Positions 17,418 to 27,400 are shown, counted from the first letter of the stretch. The stretch is 64,000 nucleotides of DNA from Shewanella sp. KX20019 (GCF_016757755.1 NZ_CP068437.1:4402001-4466000); one strand, 5' to 3'. Made by a program: numbers and translations. Notes: generated by a model not told the origin, from the sequence alone.

Positions 17418-18377
17418 ATGCCGAACTTTCATCGTCAAACCCAAGCCTGCCCCAATTTGGGGTTGGGCCTTGGCCTTCGCAGCCAACATTTTAATGAAAT
17501 TTTAGATCGTAAACCTAAGGTTGATTGGTTTGAAATTATCTCAGAGAACTTTATGGACTCAGGGGGACGGCCTCGCCATGTTCTCAGACAAATAGCCGAA
17601 CAGTATCCAATTGTTATGCACGGCGTGTCTATGTCAATCGGCAGTAGCGATCCACTCGACCTAAATTACCTTAGGCGCTTGAAGCAGCTTATCGATGAAG
17701 TACAGCCCGCTTGGGTCAGTGACCACCTATGTTGGACTGGTGCACTGAGCCTCAATAGCCACGATCTTCTGCCATTACCGCTCACTGACGCAGCTCTACG
17801 CCACGTATGTGAACGTGTTGATCAGGTACAAAATCTGCTACAGCGGCCTATTGTGCTCGAAAATCCCAGTACCTACTTGAGTTACACCCAATCCCATATT
17901 CCAGAGTGGGAGTTCTTTAGCGCGCTGACCGCCGAAACCGGTTGCGGCATGCTACTAGATGTCAACAATGTCTTTGTTTCTGCCTTCAATAATGAGTTCG
18001 ACCCCTTTGAATACATAGAGGGCTTACCGCATCAATCAATTGTGCAGATGCATTTGGCCGGTCATCAGCACTGTGGTGACTATATTATCGATACCCATGA
18101 CAGCCCAGTGACTAATACCGTCTGGCAGCTATTTAACTTAGCGTGGCAGCGCACCCAAGGATGTGCAACTTGCCTAGAGTGGGATGGCAATATCCCCAGC
18201 TTCTCTGAATATCATCAAGAGTTACTCAAAGCCAAAAAGTACATGCACAGCGGTACAAGCTTTAACGCTGAGCCAGACCGCTACCAAGCTAAATTAAACC
18301 CTGAACTCGCCATTTCAAATCCAATTAACTTCATGGTTCCACAAGCTAATGTTGTCGCAAATCAGGGGGGCAAATGA
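17418..18377 (+). CDS. DUF692 multinuclear non-heme iron oxidase (MNIO)
   Basis: 319 residues with a TIM-barrel fold of the DUF692/MbnB/TglH family, which use two or three iron ions to modify cysteine residues in peptides. Expected ligands are visible (numbered from the first ATG): His69 in 'MHGVSMSIG', His104 in 'SDHLCW', Glu149 in 'VLENPSTY', Asp182 in 'LLDVNNVFVS', His213/His217 in 'MHLAGH', Asp226/His228 in 'DTHDSPV' and Glu255 in 'LEWDGNIP'. All canonical motifs appear intact. Two consecutive ATGs exist (17415, 17418); the second has the better spacing to GAGG. It lies between the Cys-rich protein and the DUF2063 gene, overlapping the latter by four bases. Likely reaction: oxidative rearrangement of Cys in the 16756 product, by analogy only. 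Confidence 0.92.
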   Translation: MPNFHRQTQACPNLGLGLGLRSQHFNEILDRKPKVDWFEIISENFMDSGGRPRHVLRQIAEQYPIVMHGVSMSIGSSDPLDLNYLRRLKQLIDEVQPAWVSDHLCWTGALSLNSHDLLPLPLTDAALRHVCERVDQVQNLLQRPIVLENPSTYLSYTQSHIPEWEFFSALTAETGCGMLLDVNNVFVSAFNNEFDPFEYIEGLPHQSIVQMHLAGHQHCGDYIIDTHDSPVTNTVWQLFNLAWQRTQGCATCLEWDGNIPSFSEYHQELLKAKKYMHSGTSFNAEPDRYQAKLNPELAISNPINFMVPQANVVANQGGK

Positions 18378-19207
18378 GCGAATTAACAACACAAAGCTTA
18401 CTCGAGATGCAGCAAAGTATGCTTAAGGCGATCACCCAGCCAATGCAAACTGACCGCATTGGCTTCATCGACAGTCAGATCGCGGCCTCCAGTAAACTGT
18501 CAGCACAGGCCCACTTCAGCATATACCAGCGTAGCTACATACTCAGGCTACAACAGTGCATGGCGAGCCAATTTTCAACCCTCAAATATGCGTTAGGGGA
18601 TGATCTATTTGCGCTTTTTGCAACCCAATACTTACAAACATCGCCCTCAAGTAGCTACACCCTCAATACGCTTGGTGATCGGTTTCCGCAGTTTTTGCAG
18701 CAGACTCGCCCCGATGCCGAGCTGGAAGTTAAAGAGGACTGGCCTGACTTTATGATTGAGCTAGCAACATTCGAAATAGCGCTAAACCAGCTATTTGACG
18801 CAGAATCCACAGGACTGCTCGCCGATCCGCTACAGATTCAGGCCACGGCTAACACCAAGGACGAGCAGCTGCAGTTAGTACCAATCTTGCAACTGTTTCA
18901 GCTTAGCTACCCCATCATCGATTATTACCGTCGCTATAACGATAACCAGCAACCGCCACTGCCACTAGCTAAGACAAGTTATGCTGCCGTCTTTAGACGT
19001 AACTACCGACTCGGGATCATCGACTTAAATGCCAGCCAGTACCTTTTTTTAAAGCAGCTACAGCAAACGCAATCAATCAACGCCAGTAAAAAACAACTTA
19101 TAAAGCAACAGCGAGCCTCCACAGAGGCGGTCGACAAACTTTGGGCTAGGTGGCGAATGTACTTCATTGAGATGGGTATTTTTAACCACCACAACTTAGC
19201 AGAGTAA
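18374..19207 (+). CDS. DUF2063 protein, MNIO partner (BufC-like)
   Basis: 277 residues. The N-terminal domain (about 1-100) reads 'LLEMQQSMLKAITQP....AAS....AQAHFSIYQRSYILRLQQCMASQFSTLKYALGDDLFALFATQYLQTSPSSSYTLNTLGDRFPQFL', the standard DUF2063 pattern. The C-terminal part is less conserved and ends in a helical segment resembling a winged-helix-like recognition fold. In MNIO systems this protein usually binds the precursor and presents it to the oxidase. Its ATGA overlap with the DUF692 stop codon indicates coupled translation. No sign of truncation. Last gene of the first operon block; a 112-base spacer follows. Confidence 0.88.
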   Translation: MSELTTQSLLEMQQSMLKAITQPMQTDRIGFIDSQIAASSKLSAQAHFSIYQRSYILRLQQCMASQFSTLKYALGDDLFALFATQYLQTSPSSSYTLNTLGDRFPQFLQQTRPDAELEVKEDWPDFMIELATFEIALNQLFDAESTGLLADPLQIQATANTKDEQLQLVPILQLFQLSYPIIDYYRRYNDNQQPPLPLAKTSYAAVFRRNYRLGIIDLNASQYLFLKQLQQTQSINASKKQLIKQQRASTEAVDKLWARWRMYFIEMGIFNHHNLAE

Positions 19208-19319
19208 TTAAACAAAACAATAAAACTCATCAACTAAGTGAGTAAATAAAAGAGTAAGTAAGTGAAAAGTAATCCAGTTAACAGCGGATGTTCAACTGAC
19301 ACAAAATGGAGCAACTGTC

Positions 19320-19670
19320 ATGCATATTAAACAAACGCGATTATACGGTTCGATAAAAAAATACCGTTTAAAACAAAAAGCAATCATCTTTATCTCTGCA
19401 GCCACAGCTATGGCCAGTGCCTACGCCGCAACAGCGCAGAGTCCATCGAAAACAGAGACCGCTGTGGAGTCATTTACATTTTCAAAAGCGGATGCTCGCC
19501 TCGTCTCAAAAAAGTTTTACATCGCCAATCCCAAAGGTGGAATCCCCACTCCACAGCGAGAGCTCAATATCACTCAGAATGATACTCGCAAACAAATATT
19601 ACCGTTTTTACCCAGCCAAAAACGCCCTATTGCAGATGGTGTCACCGCACCAGAATATGCAGCGAACTAA
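19320..19670 (+). CDS. Small exported protein of unknown function in the LodA-like operon
   Basis: 116 residues, not recognised. The N-terminus is basic (KQTRLYGSIKKYRLKQKAI) and is followed by a hydrophobic segment 'IIFISAATAMASAYAATAQ' with an AxA-type cleavage site, so it is probably Sec-exported. The mature part (about 75 residues) has no Cys and is rich in Pro, Lys and Thr, ending 'IADGVTAPEYAAN'. GGAG eight bases before the ATG supports the start. It sits 14 bases upstream of the second ferritin-like gene. Possible roles are an accessory or chaperone, an inhibitor, or a periplasmic partner of the oxidase; the sequence does not decide. Confidence 0.7.
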   Translation: MHIKQTRLYGSIKKYRLKQKAIIFISAATAMASAYAATAQSPSKTETAVESFTFSKADARLVSKKFYIANPKGGIPTPQRELNITQNDTRKQILPFLPSQKRPIADGVTAPEYAAN

Positions 19671-19684
19671 AAAGGAATTACCTG

Positions 19685-20830
19685 ATGAGCATTTCTCAAT
19701 TTCTCGGGACGAGAACGCAGCAAGACTTACTAAACAGCCGTGCATTAAAGCATCCCAAAAAGATAACCAGCCAAAACCCCTGGACCATTGAAGCCCTTAG
19801 AGAACACCTGCAATGGGCGGTCGACGTAGAGCTGTATACTATCCCGTTTTACATGTCGGCCATGTATTCGGTCATTGACCAAGCATCAGAAGCCAGACGC
19901 CTAGTACGCTCGGTCGTCAACCAAGAGATGCTGCATATGCAAAGTGCGGCCAATATTGCCAACGCCTATGGCTGCGATCTACACATCACAGCCCCCCACT
20001 ATGGCGGCGAGGTACCCCATCTAGACTTTGAAGCCAACCCAAATCAACCAACAAAGATCTTCAGCCCTTACAGCACACAAATAGGCCCGATGGATGTGCT
20101 GCGTATTAATACTATGTGCATTATTGAGTGCCCAGGTGAGTTTAACAGTGCAACTTTAGATCCCAATACCGAAGAGTACAGCTCCATAGGTGAGATCTAT
20201 CAAGCTATTCGCGAAGGGGCAGCCATGCTCAGTGAATGTATCATCCCCAATAATAATCAGGTTGCCCATTTTACCTCCACCTACCCAGATGTGAGTTCGC
20301 TAGTAATCAGTGAAGACTGCTGTGAAGGGCTGGTGCAAGTTAACGGCCTAATCGATCTAATTGTCGATCAGGGGGAAGGCGCAGCTTGGCCCAATGACAA
20401 TATCTCGCCAAATACTACCATTGAGCAACGCTATGAAGATTACCAACAGGAGCAGCTACCGCCTGAATATCAAAACCATGTCGATGATATTCAGCCCTAC
20501 TGGGATCATTTCCAAAAGTTTACCTACTTACGCAAGCAGACGCTGCCAGAAACCTTCCCCTTAGGCTTCGGCAGCCCACGCGGGCGTGAAAACCAGCGGA
20601 TCCTCATTAGCCATTTTGGCCACTTCCTGCAGCTAATGAATATCGTGTTTAACCCTATCTACCAACAACAACTGGCCAACAGTAACGACATTAGCGTTGC
20701 CGCAGTGCAACAAAAGGCTGGCGCCGAGTTTGGTACCACCATGTACAAGGTAGGTGCAGCCATTGCCGCCTGCTGGGAAAATGGCGTAGTCCCCGCCTTC
20801 TCTACTTCAGCAAGCCAACAGGAGCAATAA
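19685..20830 (+). CDS. VioB-type ferritin-like protein, second copy
   Basis: 381 residues, distantly related to the 15363 product and to the ferritin-like domain of VioB. Helix 1 is 'LQWAVDVELYTIPFYMSAMYSV' (Glu49), helix 2 'VVNQEMLHMQSAANIANA' (Glu81 and His84 as E-x-x-H), then 'SIGEIYQAIREG', 'LIVDQGEG' and 'HFQKFTYL'. The metal-binding pattern is therefore complete. No signal peptide. GGAA lies before the ATG and the stop is two bases from the LodA-like start, so the genes are translated together. It may handle the product of the oxidase, as VioB handles the VioA product, or act in cofactor maturation. Both are inference. Confidence 0.85.
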   Translation: MSISQFLGTRTQQDLLNSRALKHPKKITSQNPWTIEALREHLQWAVDVELYTIPFYMSAMYSVIDQASEARRLVRSVVNQEMLHMQSAANIANAYGCDLHITAPHYGGEVPHLDFEANPNQPTKIFSPYSTQIGPMDVLRINTMCIIECPGEFNSATLDPNTEEYSSIGEIYQAIREGAAMLSECIIPNNNQVAHFTSTYPDVSSLVISEDCCEGLVQVNGLIDLIVDQGEGAAWPNDNISPNTTIEQRYEDYQQEQLPPEYQNHVDDIQPYWDHFQKFTYLRKQTLPETFPLGFGSPRGRENQRILISHFGHFLQLMNIVFNPIYQQQLANSNDISVAAVQQKAGAEFGTTMYKVGAAIAACWENGVVPAFSTSASQQEQ

Positions 20831-20832
20831 TC

Positions 20833-22956
20833 ATGACTCAATCTATTTTTAAAATTCATCCCGCCATTGGTATTGCTCGTGTCGGCAACAGCAGCGAGTA
20901 CTACCTCGCACCAGAGTCCATTGCAGCGCTGCCACAACCCGGTAAGCCTGGCGATCCAACCACAGGCGGGCTACCAATCCGCCCTGGTACAGAAGACACC
21001 ATCATCAGCAGCTCCGAATTTCGCGACAGCTGTGGCGCCTTTAAACGCCAAGCGGCACGCTTTCGTATTTTTGCCTACCCCACAAAAGATGTTGGCCAGT
21101 ACCCGGCCAGCAACGGCGCCGAGATAAAAATAGGCAGTAGTATCAACGGCAAAAAAGTGGTCGATATTGTATGGAGTGTGCATCTAGCCAATAAGAAATG
21201 CAGCTGGTTTGCCAATGACGATGACCACGGCGCCGTCGCCTACGACAATGGCAGCACTCCTACATTAAGAAATCTGCGCGAAGGGCTAGATCCATACAAT
21301 AGCGCGAGACTGAAAAAACTGATCATTGACGCTGGTCCTCGTGCACTAAAGGGCTGTGACAGCAAAGCCAGCTTCTGCCCAGCAGAGCGGGCTAGCATAG
21401 ACAAAGATGGCGAGGTAGTCAGCCTGCCTGACTACCCGCAATCATTTCCCTATATGCATTTTGAACAGCTCGACACCCCTCAGGGTCGCATCGACAGCTT
21501 AGGTGAGATGGAAACCGACAGCTGTGGTCGCCTCATTGTCGCCGGCGGCTATGGCAAGAGTAATGCGTGGAAGCTCGACGCAGAGGACAAGGTTCAGATC
21601 AATAACCCAGTCAACAACGACCAATGGTTTGACGACACCTCCGACGGCCCAGTGAATGCAACAGTGCTGTTTGACGACGGCAGCACAGAGTCGGTATTTG
21701 GCGGCTGGGTAGTGGTAACGGATCCGAGCTATGCGCCGCAAACCCTCAATGTGGTGTCACTTTTCGACGAAGCCTACGACGTGTTCCTGCGAGAGTTGGC
21801 GTTAGAGCCAGCGGTATATCATCAAGGCAAGTTTAACCCCGACTACCAACCCGCTTTTGACGATCATATCAAGCCGATATTCCGAGCCACCGCCCAGCAA
21901 CTGTGGAACGCCTACCTCCCCGGCTTTGCTATTGACGCCCACAACAGTGTCGACAGCATTACCGCCGACGATAACCCCGATGAAACCATCTTGGCGGGAC
22001 TGGCGTATATTCGCCAACCTAATGCAGGTAAGCAAGCAAGCTGGCGTTCGCAGTCTATCGATGTTGGCGCGCCGCTGATGCCACTATCATTAGGCGACTC
22101 TAGCCCCGCTGGTGGCAAGCCCTTCCTCAGCCCAACCGTCACCCAGTATCACGCCCTGCACTGCTGGTCGAATCATCAATACAAAAAGACCAACGACAAC
22201 CCATTAGGCGCAGGCGAATACCTTGATCGCGCGACCTTGCAAAACTGCCTAGGCGGACGCTTTAGCCCTGGTATCGACATGACTTGGGTGATCCGCGAGC
22301 CGAGCATGTATGTCAGCAACTGGCAACAGGGCGCGGGCCCTTTCAGGATCCACCATAAAAACCTCGACTACGCCTCGGTAATCGATAACAGCCTCAGCTA
22401 TGGCACCCCGTTACTCACGCTCGGCTGGATCCCCCGCCATGAAGATGTCGAATATCTAGGGCTAGAACCCGGCGATGCCACCAAATTTATGGCGCTGCCC
22501 TGGCATGCAGACTATAACTCCTGTGCCATTCACCAAACATCACCTAACACCCAAGACTCGCAAACCCTGTACTGGTCTTGGCCTGCACAGCGCCCGGTCA
22601 CAGTCTACACAGCGCAAGACTATCAAGATCAACAGATAGAGAAAGACCGCCACGGCCTGCCACCACAACGCTACTCCGTCAGAGGCAGCGGCACAGTTCC
22701 AAGAGAAAATAGTCCAGAGGATAGCGGCAACCTCGCTAACGCAGGGCGATTCTGGGAATACCGTGAAATGCTAGAGAAGTGGAACGACATCGGCGTGATA
22801 GTCCAAGCCACCACCATCGATGATGGCGCAAGCTACCCAGACAACGTCTATCTGGAGGTTGAGAGCCGACTCTCCGGAGCTACGCCAAACCTAAAAGAGC
22901 CAGCGCCATGGCCAATGGTGGCAGGAGACAAAACTGCCATCAAAAAGACGAGGTAA
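20833..22956 (+). CDS. LodA-like CTQ-dependent amino-acid/amine oxidase
   Basis: 707 residues. The opening 'IFKIHPAIGIARVGNS..YYLAPE' and 'FRDSCGAFKRQAARFRIFAY' are the standard N-terminus of the LodA/GoxA family. The C-terminal half has 'TQYHALHCWSN', 'LQNCLGGRFSPGIDMTW' (Cys472) and 'LEPGDATKFMALPWHADYNSC' (Trp557), ending with 'WSWPAQRP'. In LodA a Cys and the Trp of the PW-x-AD motif are crosslinked into cysteine tryptophylquinone; Cys472 and Trp557 are the likely pair. These enzymes oxidise a free amino acid (lysine in LodA, glycine in GoxA), releasing ammonia and hydrogen peroxide, and some act as antibacterials. The substrate here is unknown. No signal peptide, as in LodA itself. G+C is visibly higher than in the flanks. 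Confidence 0.88.
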   Translation: MTQSIFKIHPAIGIARVGNSSEYYLAPESIAALPQPGKPGDPTTGGLPIRPGTEDTIISSSEFRDSCGAFKRQAARFRIFAYPTKDVGQYPASNGAEIKIGSSINGKKVVDIVWSVHLANKKCSWFANDDDHGAVAYDNGSTPTLRNLREGLDPYNSARLKKLIIDAGPRALKGCDSKASFCPAERASIDKDGEVVSLPDYPQSFPYMHFEQLDTPQGRIDSLGEMETDSCGRLIVAGGYGKSNAWKLDAEDKVQINNPVNNDQWFDDTSDGPVNATVLFDDGSTESVFGGWVVVTDPSYAPQTLNVVSLFDEAYDVFLRELALEPAVYHQGKFNPDYQPAFDDHIKPIFRATAQQLWNAYLPGFAIDAHNSVDSITADDNPDETILAGLAYIRQPNAGKQASWRSQSIDVGAPLMPLSLGDSSPAGGKPFLSPTVTQYHALHCWSNHQYKKTNDNPLGAGEYLDRATLQNCLGGRFSPGIDMTWVIREPSMYVSNWQQGAGPFRIHHKNLDYASVIDNSLSYGTPLLTLGWIPRHEDVEYLGLEPGDATKFMALPWHADYNSCAIHQTSPNTQDSQTLYWSWPAQRPVTVYTAQDYQDQQIEKDRHGLPPQRYSVRGSGTVPRENSPEDSGNLANAGRFWEYREMLEKWNDIGVIVQATTIDDGASYPDNVYLEVESRLSGATPNLKEPAPWPMVAGDKTAIKKTR

Positions 22957-22959
22957 TCG

Positions 22960-24063
22960 ATGCAACCACTCTATGACGTCATCATCGTCGGAGGGGGGCC
23001 CGCAGGTTGTGCAACGGCAATTGCTTTGCACAACCTAGGGGTTAAAAATACTCTTGTCATCGAGGCCAGTGATTACACTGCGCCTCGTATTGGCGAGAGC
23101 ATTCCACCCGATAGCCGTCAACTGCTAGAAAAACTAGGGATCTGGGACGCATTCACTGCGCAAAAACATGCTCCCTGTTTAGGCAGTTATTCAAGTTGGG
23201 GGAGTGACCAGTTAGGGTTTAACGACTACCTCTTTAATCCGCAGGGCCATGGCTGGCATTTAAACCGAGCCTCCTTCGATAAATTTTTAGCGCTACAACT
23301 GCAAAAAAGAGGCGGAGCACTGCTGAAAAACACCCATTTTTCCAGCCTAATCCGCGATCAGCACGCCTACCCGATAAAGGTCACATTGCGTAACGATGCA
23401 CAGCTAAGGTGCCGCTTCATTGTTGATGCCAGCGGCCGCAGTGCCAAAGTCGCGCGCCAGTTTGACGCCAAAGCAAATATTGAAGATCAGCTAGTGGCGG
23501 TCAGTGCCTACTTTGACGCCAGTAACATTAGTTCGGCCAACAGTTATCGGCAAATGACACTGCTTGAAGCGGTCGATTATGGCTGGTGGTATCTAGCCCA
23601 CCTGCCCAACAATCAGGTGATCGTTACCGTCGCCACCGATCCCGAAACGATTCAGCAGAAACAACTCAAAAATAGTGATCATTGGCAACAAGCGCTACAG
23701 CTTACGCAGCACATCAAGCCGATTATCAATCAAGCTGCACCGAGTCGCCTGCATAGCTGGGTAGCGCAATCCGCCATTATGGATCCACCGGCAGCCGAAC
23801 ATTGGCTCGCCGTGGGCGATGCCGCATCAAGCTTCGACCCCATTAGTTCACAAGGTATTTATAAAGCACTTAACAATGGCATTGACGCCGCCGCCGCGAT
23901 TACCGATTGGCTCAATGATGATGCGCAAACCCTCAATCAATATCGTAATAGCGTTGCTAGTAACTTCATCCAATACTTAGGCCATAAAGCTTATTTCTAT
24001 AATGAGGAGCAGCGCTGGCCACAGAGCAAGTTTTGGCAGAAAAGACACCAGCCACCACAATAG
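22960..24063 (+). CDS. LodB-like FAD-dependent protein (CTQ maturation)
   Basis: 367 residues with an FAD-binding Rossmann motif 'VIIVGGGPAGCATAIALHNLG', a central 'IGESIPP' loop of the tryptophan-halogenase/LodB type, and 'WLAVGDAASSFDPISSQGIYKAL' near residues 285-310. LodB is the flavoprotein needed to build the quinone on LodA, and lodA-lodB pairs are the rule in this family. The three-base gap from the oxidase gene fits. GAGG six bases before the ATG supports the start. A halogenase role is less likely because of the neighbour. Last gene of the block. Confidence 0.87.
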   Translation: MQPLYDVIIVGGGPAGCATAIALHNLGVKNTLVIEASDYTAPRIGESIPPDSRQLLEKLGIWDAFTAQKHAPCLGSYSSWGSDQLGFNDYLFNPQGHGWHLNRASFDKFLALQLQKRGGALLKNTHFSSLIRDQHAYPIKVTLRNDAQLRCRFIVDASGRSAKVARQFDAKANIEDQLVAVSAYFDASNISSANSYRQMTLLEAVDYGWWYLAHLPNNQVIVTVATDPETIQQKQLKNSDHWQQALQLTQHIKPIINQAAPSRLHSWVAQSAIMDPPAAEHWLAVGDAASSFDPISSQGIYKALNNGIDAAAAITDWLNDDAQTLNQYRNSVASNFIQYLGHKAYFYNEEQRWPQSKFWQKRHQPPQ

Positions 24064-24210
24064 TAACCGCTAATTTAATCAAGCCCTAGCAGCGCAAATA
24101 GTGGCGTTGCTTTGCTACTTTTGCGGTGAATAGCCTCATAAAGTATTCCACTGCGCTCTATCGTGCGGCTTAAACCTGCGGTTAAGATCGACCACTCCTA
24201 TCAAGTAGCC

Positions 24211-24242
24211 CCAAGAATTGCACCAAGAATTGCACCAAGAAT
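24211..24242 (+). repeat. Short tandem repeat in the LodB-regulator spacer
   Basis: The 12-base unit CCAAGAATTGCA occurs twice and is followed by a partial third copy. It lies in the 398-base spacer 24064-24461, which otherwise shows no gene. The spacer becomes AT-rich before the regulator and probably holds its promoter. Confidence 0.6.
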
Positions 24243-24461
24243 ATCAAGTTAAAAAAATCTCAACCACATCAAGCAAATAAACATAAAAATAACAAGCCAC
24301 ACTCTTCTATTACATCTAAAACGGTGACATAATCAATAACGTTTTAGTCTTTAAACGCCTGATTTCAGAATTCATTTTTATTAGCTTCAGGCTAAAACCA
24401 ATAGGAATGAATGAGTGCTAAGCTGTTATGCATCGCCCTATAGAACCAATGGAATGAAACT

Positions 24462-27400
24462 ATGAGTGATACCACTTTTTTCTTCGGTGAATGGCAAATT
24501 GATCCCAGCGCTAATAGCTTGCGCGCCGGTAAACAGGTCAAGCAGCTAGAACCCAAGGCCATGGATGTGCTTACACTGTTATGCCAACGCGCAGGAGAGG
24601 TGTTGAGCAGCGATGACATCGTTAACCACTGCTGGCCCAACACCGATGTGGGTGACAATCCGCTACATAAAATCATCAATCAAATACGCCGCGCACTCGG
24701 CGACAGCGCAACCTCTCCCTTATTCATTGAAACCATTCGTAAACGCGGTTATCGCACCTTAGCTGAAGTACGCTTTCCCATTGGCCAAGAAAAAGTCGCC
24801 GACCATCAAAGTTGGCAATGTGGTTCACCCTTTCCCGGCCTACAAGCCTATGGGGCCGACTATGCCGACGTCTTCTTTGGCCGCGGTAAACAGATCAGCG
24901 TCTTGCTGGATAGAATAAGTCAGCAAATTAAATACGGCAGAGCCTTTTGCCTGACCTTAGGCCCTAGCGGCAGCGGTAAGTCATCGCTCATCAATGCCGG
25001 CGTAATGCCCAATTTAATGACTACAGCCGGTTACAACAGTGTTAAAGTCGCCTCCTATAGCGGCCTCGATTTTGCCGATGTTAGCAGTTCACAGCTGTTT
25101 ATTGAGCTGGCCAGTGCCATGCTCGACTGGGAGATAAACGAGCTGCCGGTGTTTGATGGCTATAGCGCCGACACACTTGCCACCAGCTTGATTAATAATC
25201 CCAACGCCGTTATTAAGCTATGCCAACAAGCACTAAAGGCACAAACCGAGGGCTTTACCCATTTCTCGCTGTTTATCGACAGGCTAGAAATTTTACTGTC
25301 GTCCCCCCTGTTTGAAGATCAAGAACGGCATCAATTTGTCGAGCTTATCGAGCACTTGGCCACCTCGGGCACCGTACTAATACTCAGTGCTTGCCGCAAT
25401 GAGTTTTACCCGCTGCTGGTGAACTACCCGACCTTAATGGCGGGTAAAAGCCGCGGTGCTCATTTCGATTTAGCGCCACCCTCTCGCAGTGAGCTACTGC
25501 AGATGATCCGTCTGCCAGCCATTGCCGCCAATCTAAGCTGGGACAACGACCCCGACACTGCCATGCCGCTAGACCAACTGCTTTGCAGTGAAGCCGCCAG
25601 CAACCCAGACGCATTGCCAATGCTGCAATATATGTTGCAGGCGTTATATCTAAAGCGCAGCAGCGATAATCAGCTGCAAGTCTCAGTCTATAAAGAACTC
25701 GGCGGCATCGAGGGCGCCATAGGTAAAAATGCCGAAGATGCTATCAATGGCTTAACCGCCGAGCAAAAAGCCTGCCTGCCACAGGTATTGTCCCTGCTGA
25801 TCACTTTAAGAGAGGACGAGATCTCCATCACCAGCCGCACCGCTCGCTGGTCACAGCTACAGACAGAGTCAGAAAATATCCTAGTGCAAGCCATGGTCGA
25901 CAGCCGACTTTTTGTCTCGCACCTGCAAAATGGTGAGCCCTGCTTTAGCATTGCCCACGAAGCGCTGTTAAGACGTTGGCCCCGCGCCACCAGCTGGATA
26001 AGCGAGCACAATACGAGCTTGCAGATAAAAAGCCGTTTATATCACCTTGCCAAACGCTGGCGTAAAGAGCACAAAAATAGCGCCTATCTGCTCGCGGGCG
26101 GCAAACCGCTCAAAGAGGCCCAGGCACTGCAACACAACCCCCTGTTTACCATCGAACCTCAAGAGCGCGAGCTCATTGCCGCCTCTGCCAAACAACAGCA
26201 GTTAAAGCGCTGGCGTAAACGCCTCACCATAGCAACGCTGTCCATTTTGTCTGTGCTGTCGGTAATGATGAGTATCAAGAGTAACCAAGCGGAAAAAGTC
26301 GCCCAGCAAAAGCGCTTGGCGGCAGAGAACCTGCTCGGCTTTATGGTCGGGGATTTCGCCGACAAGATGCGCGGCATCGGTCGTATGGACCTGCTCGATG
26401 GCATCAGCAATAAAGCGTTAGAATACTTTAGTGACAACAGTGTTAGTGGCAGTTCTAATAATAGCGGCGGTTACGACAACAGCATTAGCTTTGACGCTAA
26501 CTTTCAACATGCACAAACCCTAGAGGCCATGGGCGAAGTCGCCTATTCGCGCAATAAACTCGATGAGGCCAGCAGCGCCTTTCACGCCGCTCGCAGCAAG
26601 TTAACCGCGTTATTAAATCAGCAGCCACACAATTTAGAGCTGCTTAAAACCTTAGGCGCTAATGCCTTTTGGATAGGCCAGCTCGATTACGATAAAAGTG
26701 ACTGGGACGCGGCAAGAGTGTGGTGGGATCTCTATAAGAGTCACAGTCAGACTATGTTTGATATCGCACCTGATGATACTGAATCGTTGATGGAGTTATC
26801 TTATGCGCAAAGTTCGTTAGGTTCTGTTTCAATGAAACAGCAGGATTTTGATAGTGCACGCAATGAGTTTGATGTTTCTTTAGAGCTAAAACTTGCAGCA
26901 TGGAATAAAGATAAGGACAACTCTAAACGCAGTGCAGATGTAGCAAATACAAGGTCATGGTTGGCCAGTGCAGCTTTAGCTCAAGGCGATATATATACAG
27001 CAGTAAAAAGCCATCAACAAATTCAGAAGATGTTAAATAATACTGGCTCAAGTGCATCCTATACGTTAGATAGATTAGCAAGTAGTCATCATATATTAGC
27101 AACACTCTTCTATTATCTTGGTCAAAATCCATCAGCATTTCAACATGCGCGATTAAGTTTTCAAACGATTACGGAAGCCCTCATTCGAGACCCTAAGAAT
27201 CAGACTTGGAGAGTCCAACAATATAATGCCTATTTTATCATGTTGATGTTCATCGATGAGCCTTTGGAATTAGATACTAATTTTCAGCCTGAAGCTATAG
27301 GTGCGCTACTGAAAGCAGATAAATCACTTGTTCAGTCCAATCAATTTGAAGTCATGTGGGCAAAATATAACTTAGCCGCTGCAACATATTATATAAAAAT

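Noticed and set aside
19417..19791. Open frame of 124 codons over the small exported protein and the second ferritin-like gene
   Set aside because: Different frame from two well-supported genes; amino-acid content (many Pro, Gln, Ser, His) is typical of a shadow frame.
22960..24063. Flavin-dependent halogenase
   Set aside because: It resembles that flavoprotein group, but it directly follows a LodA-like gene and fits LodB better.
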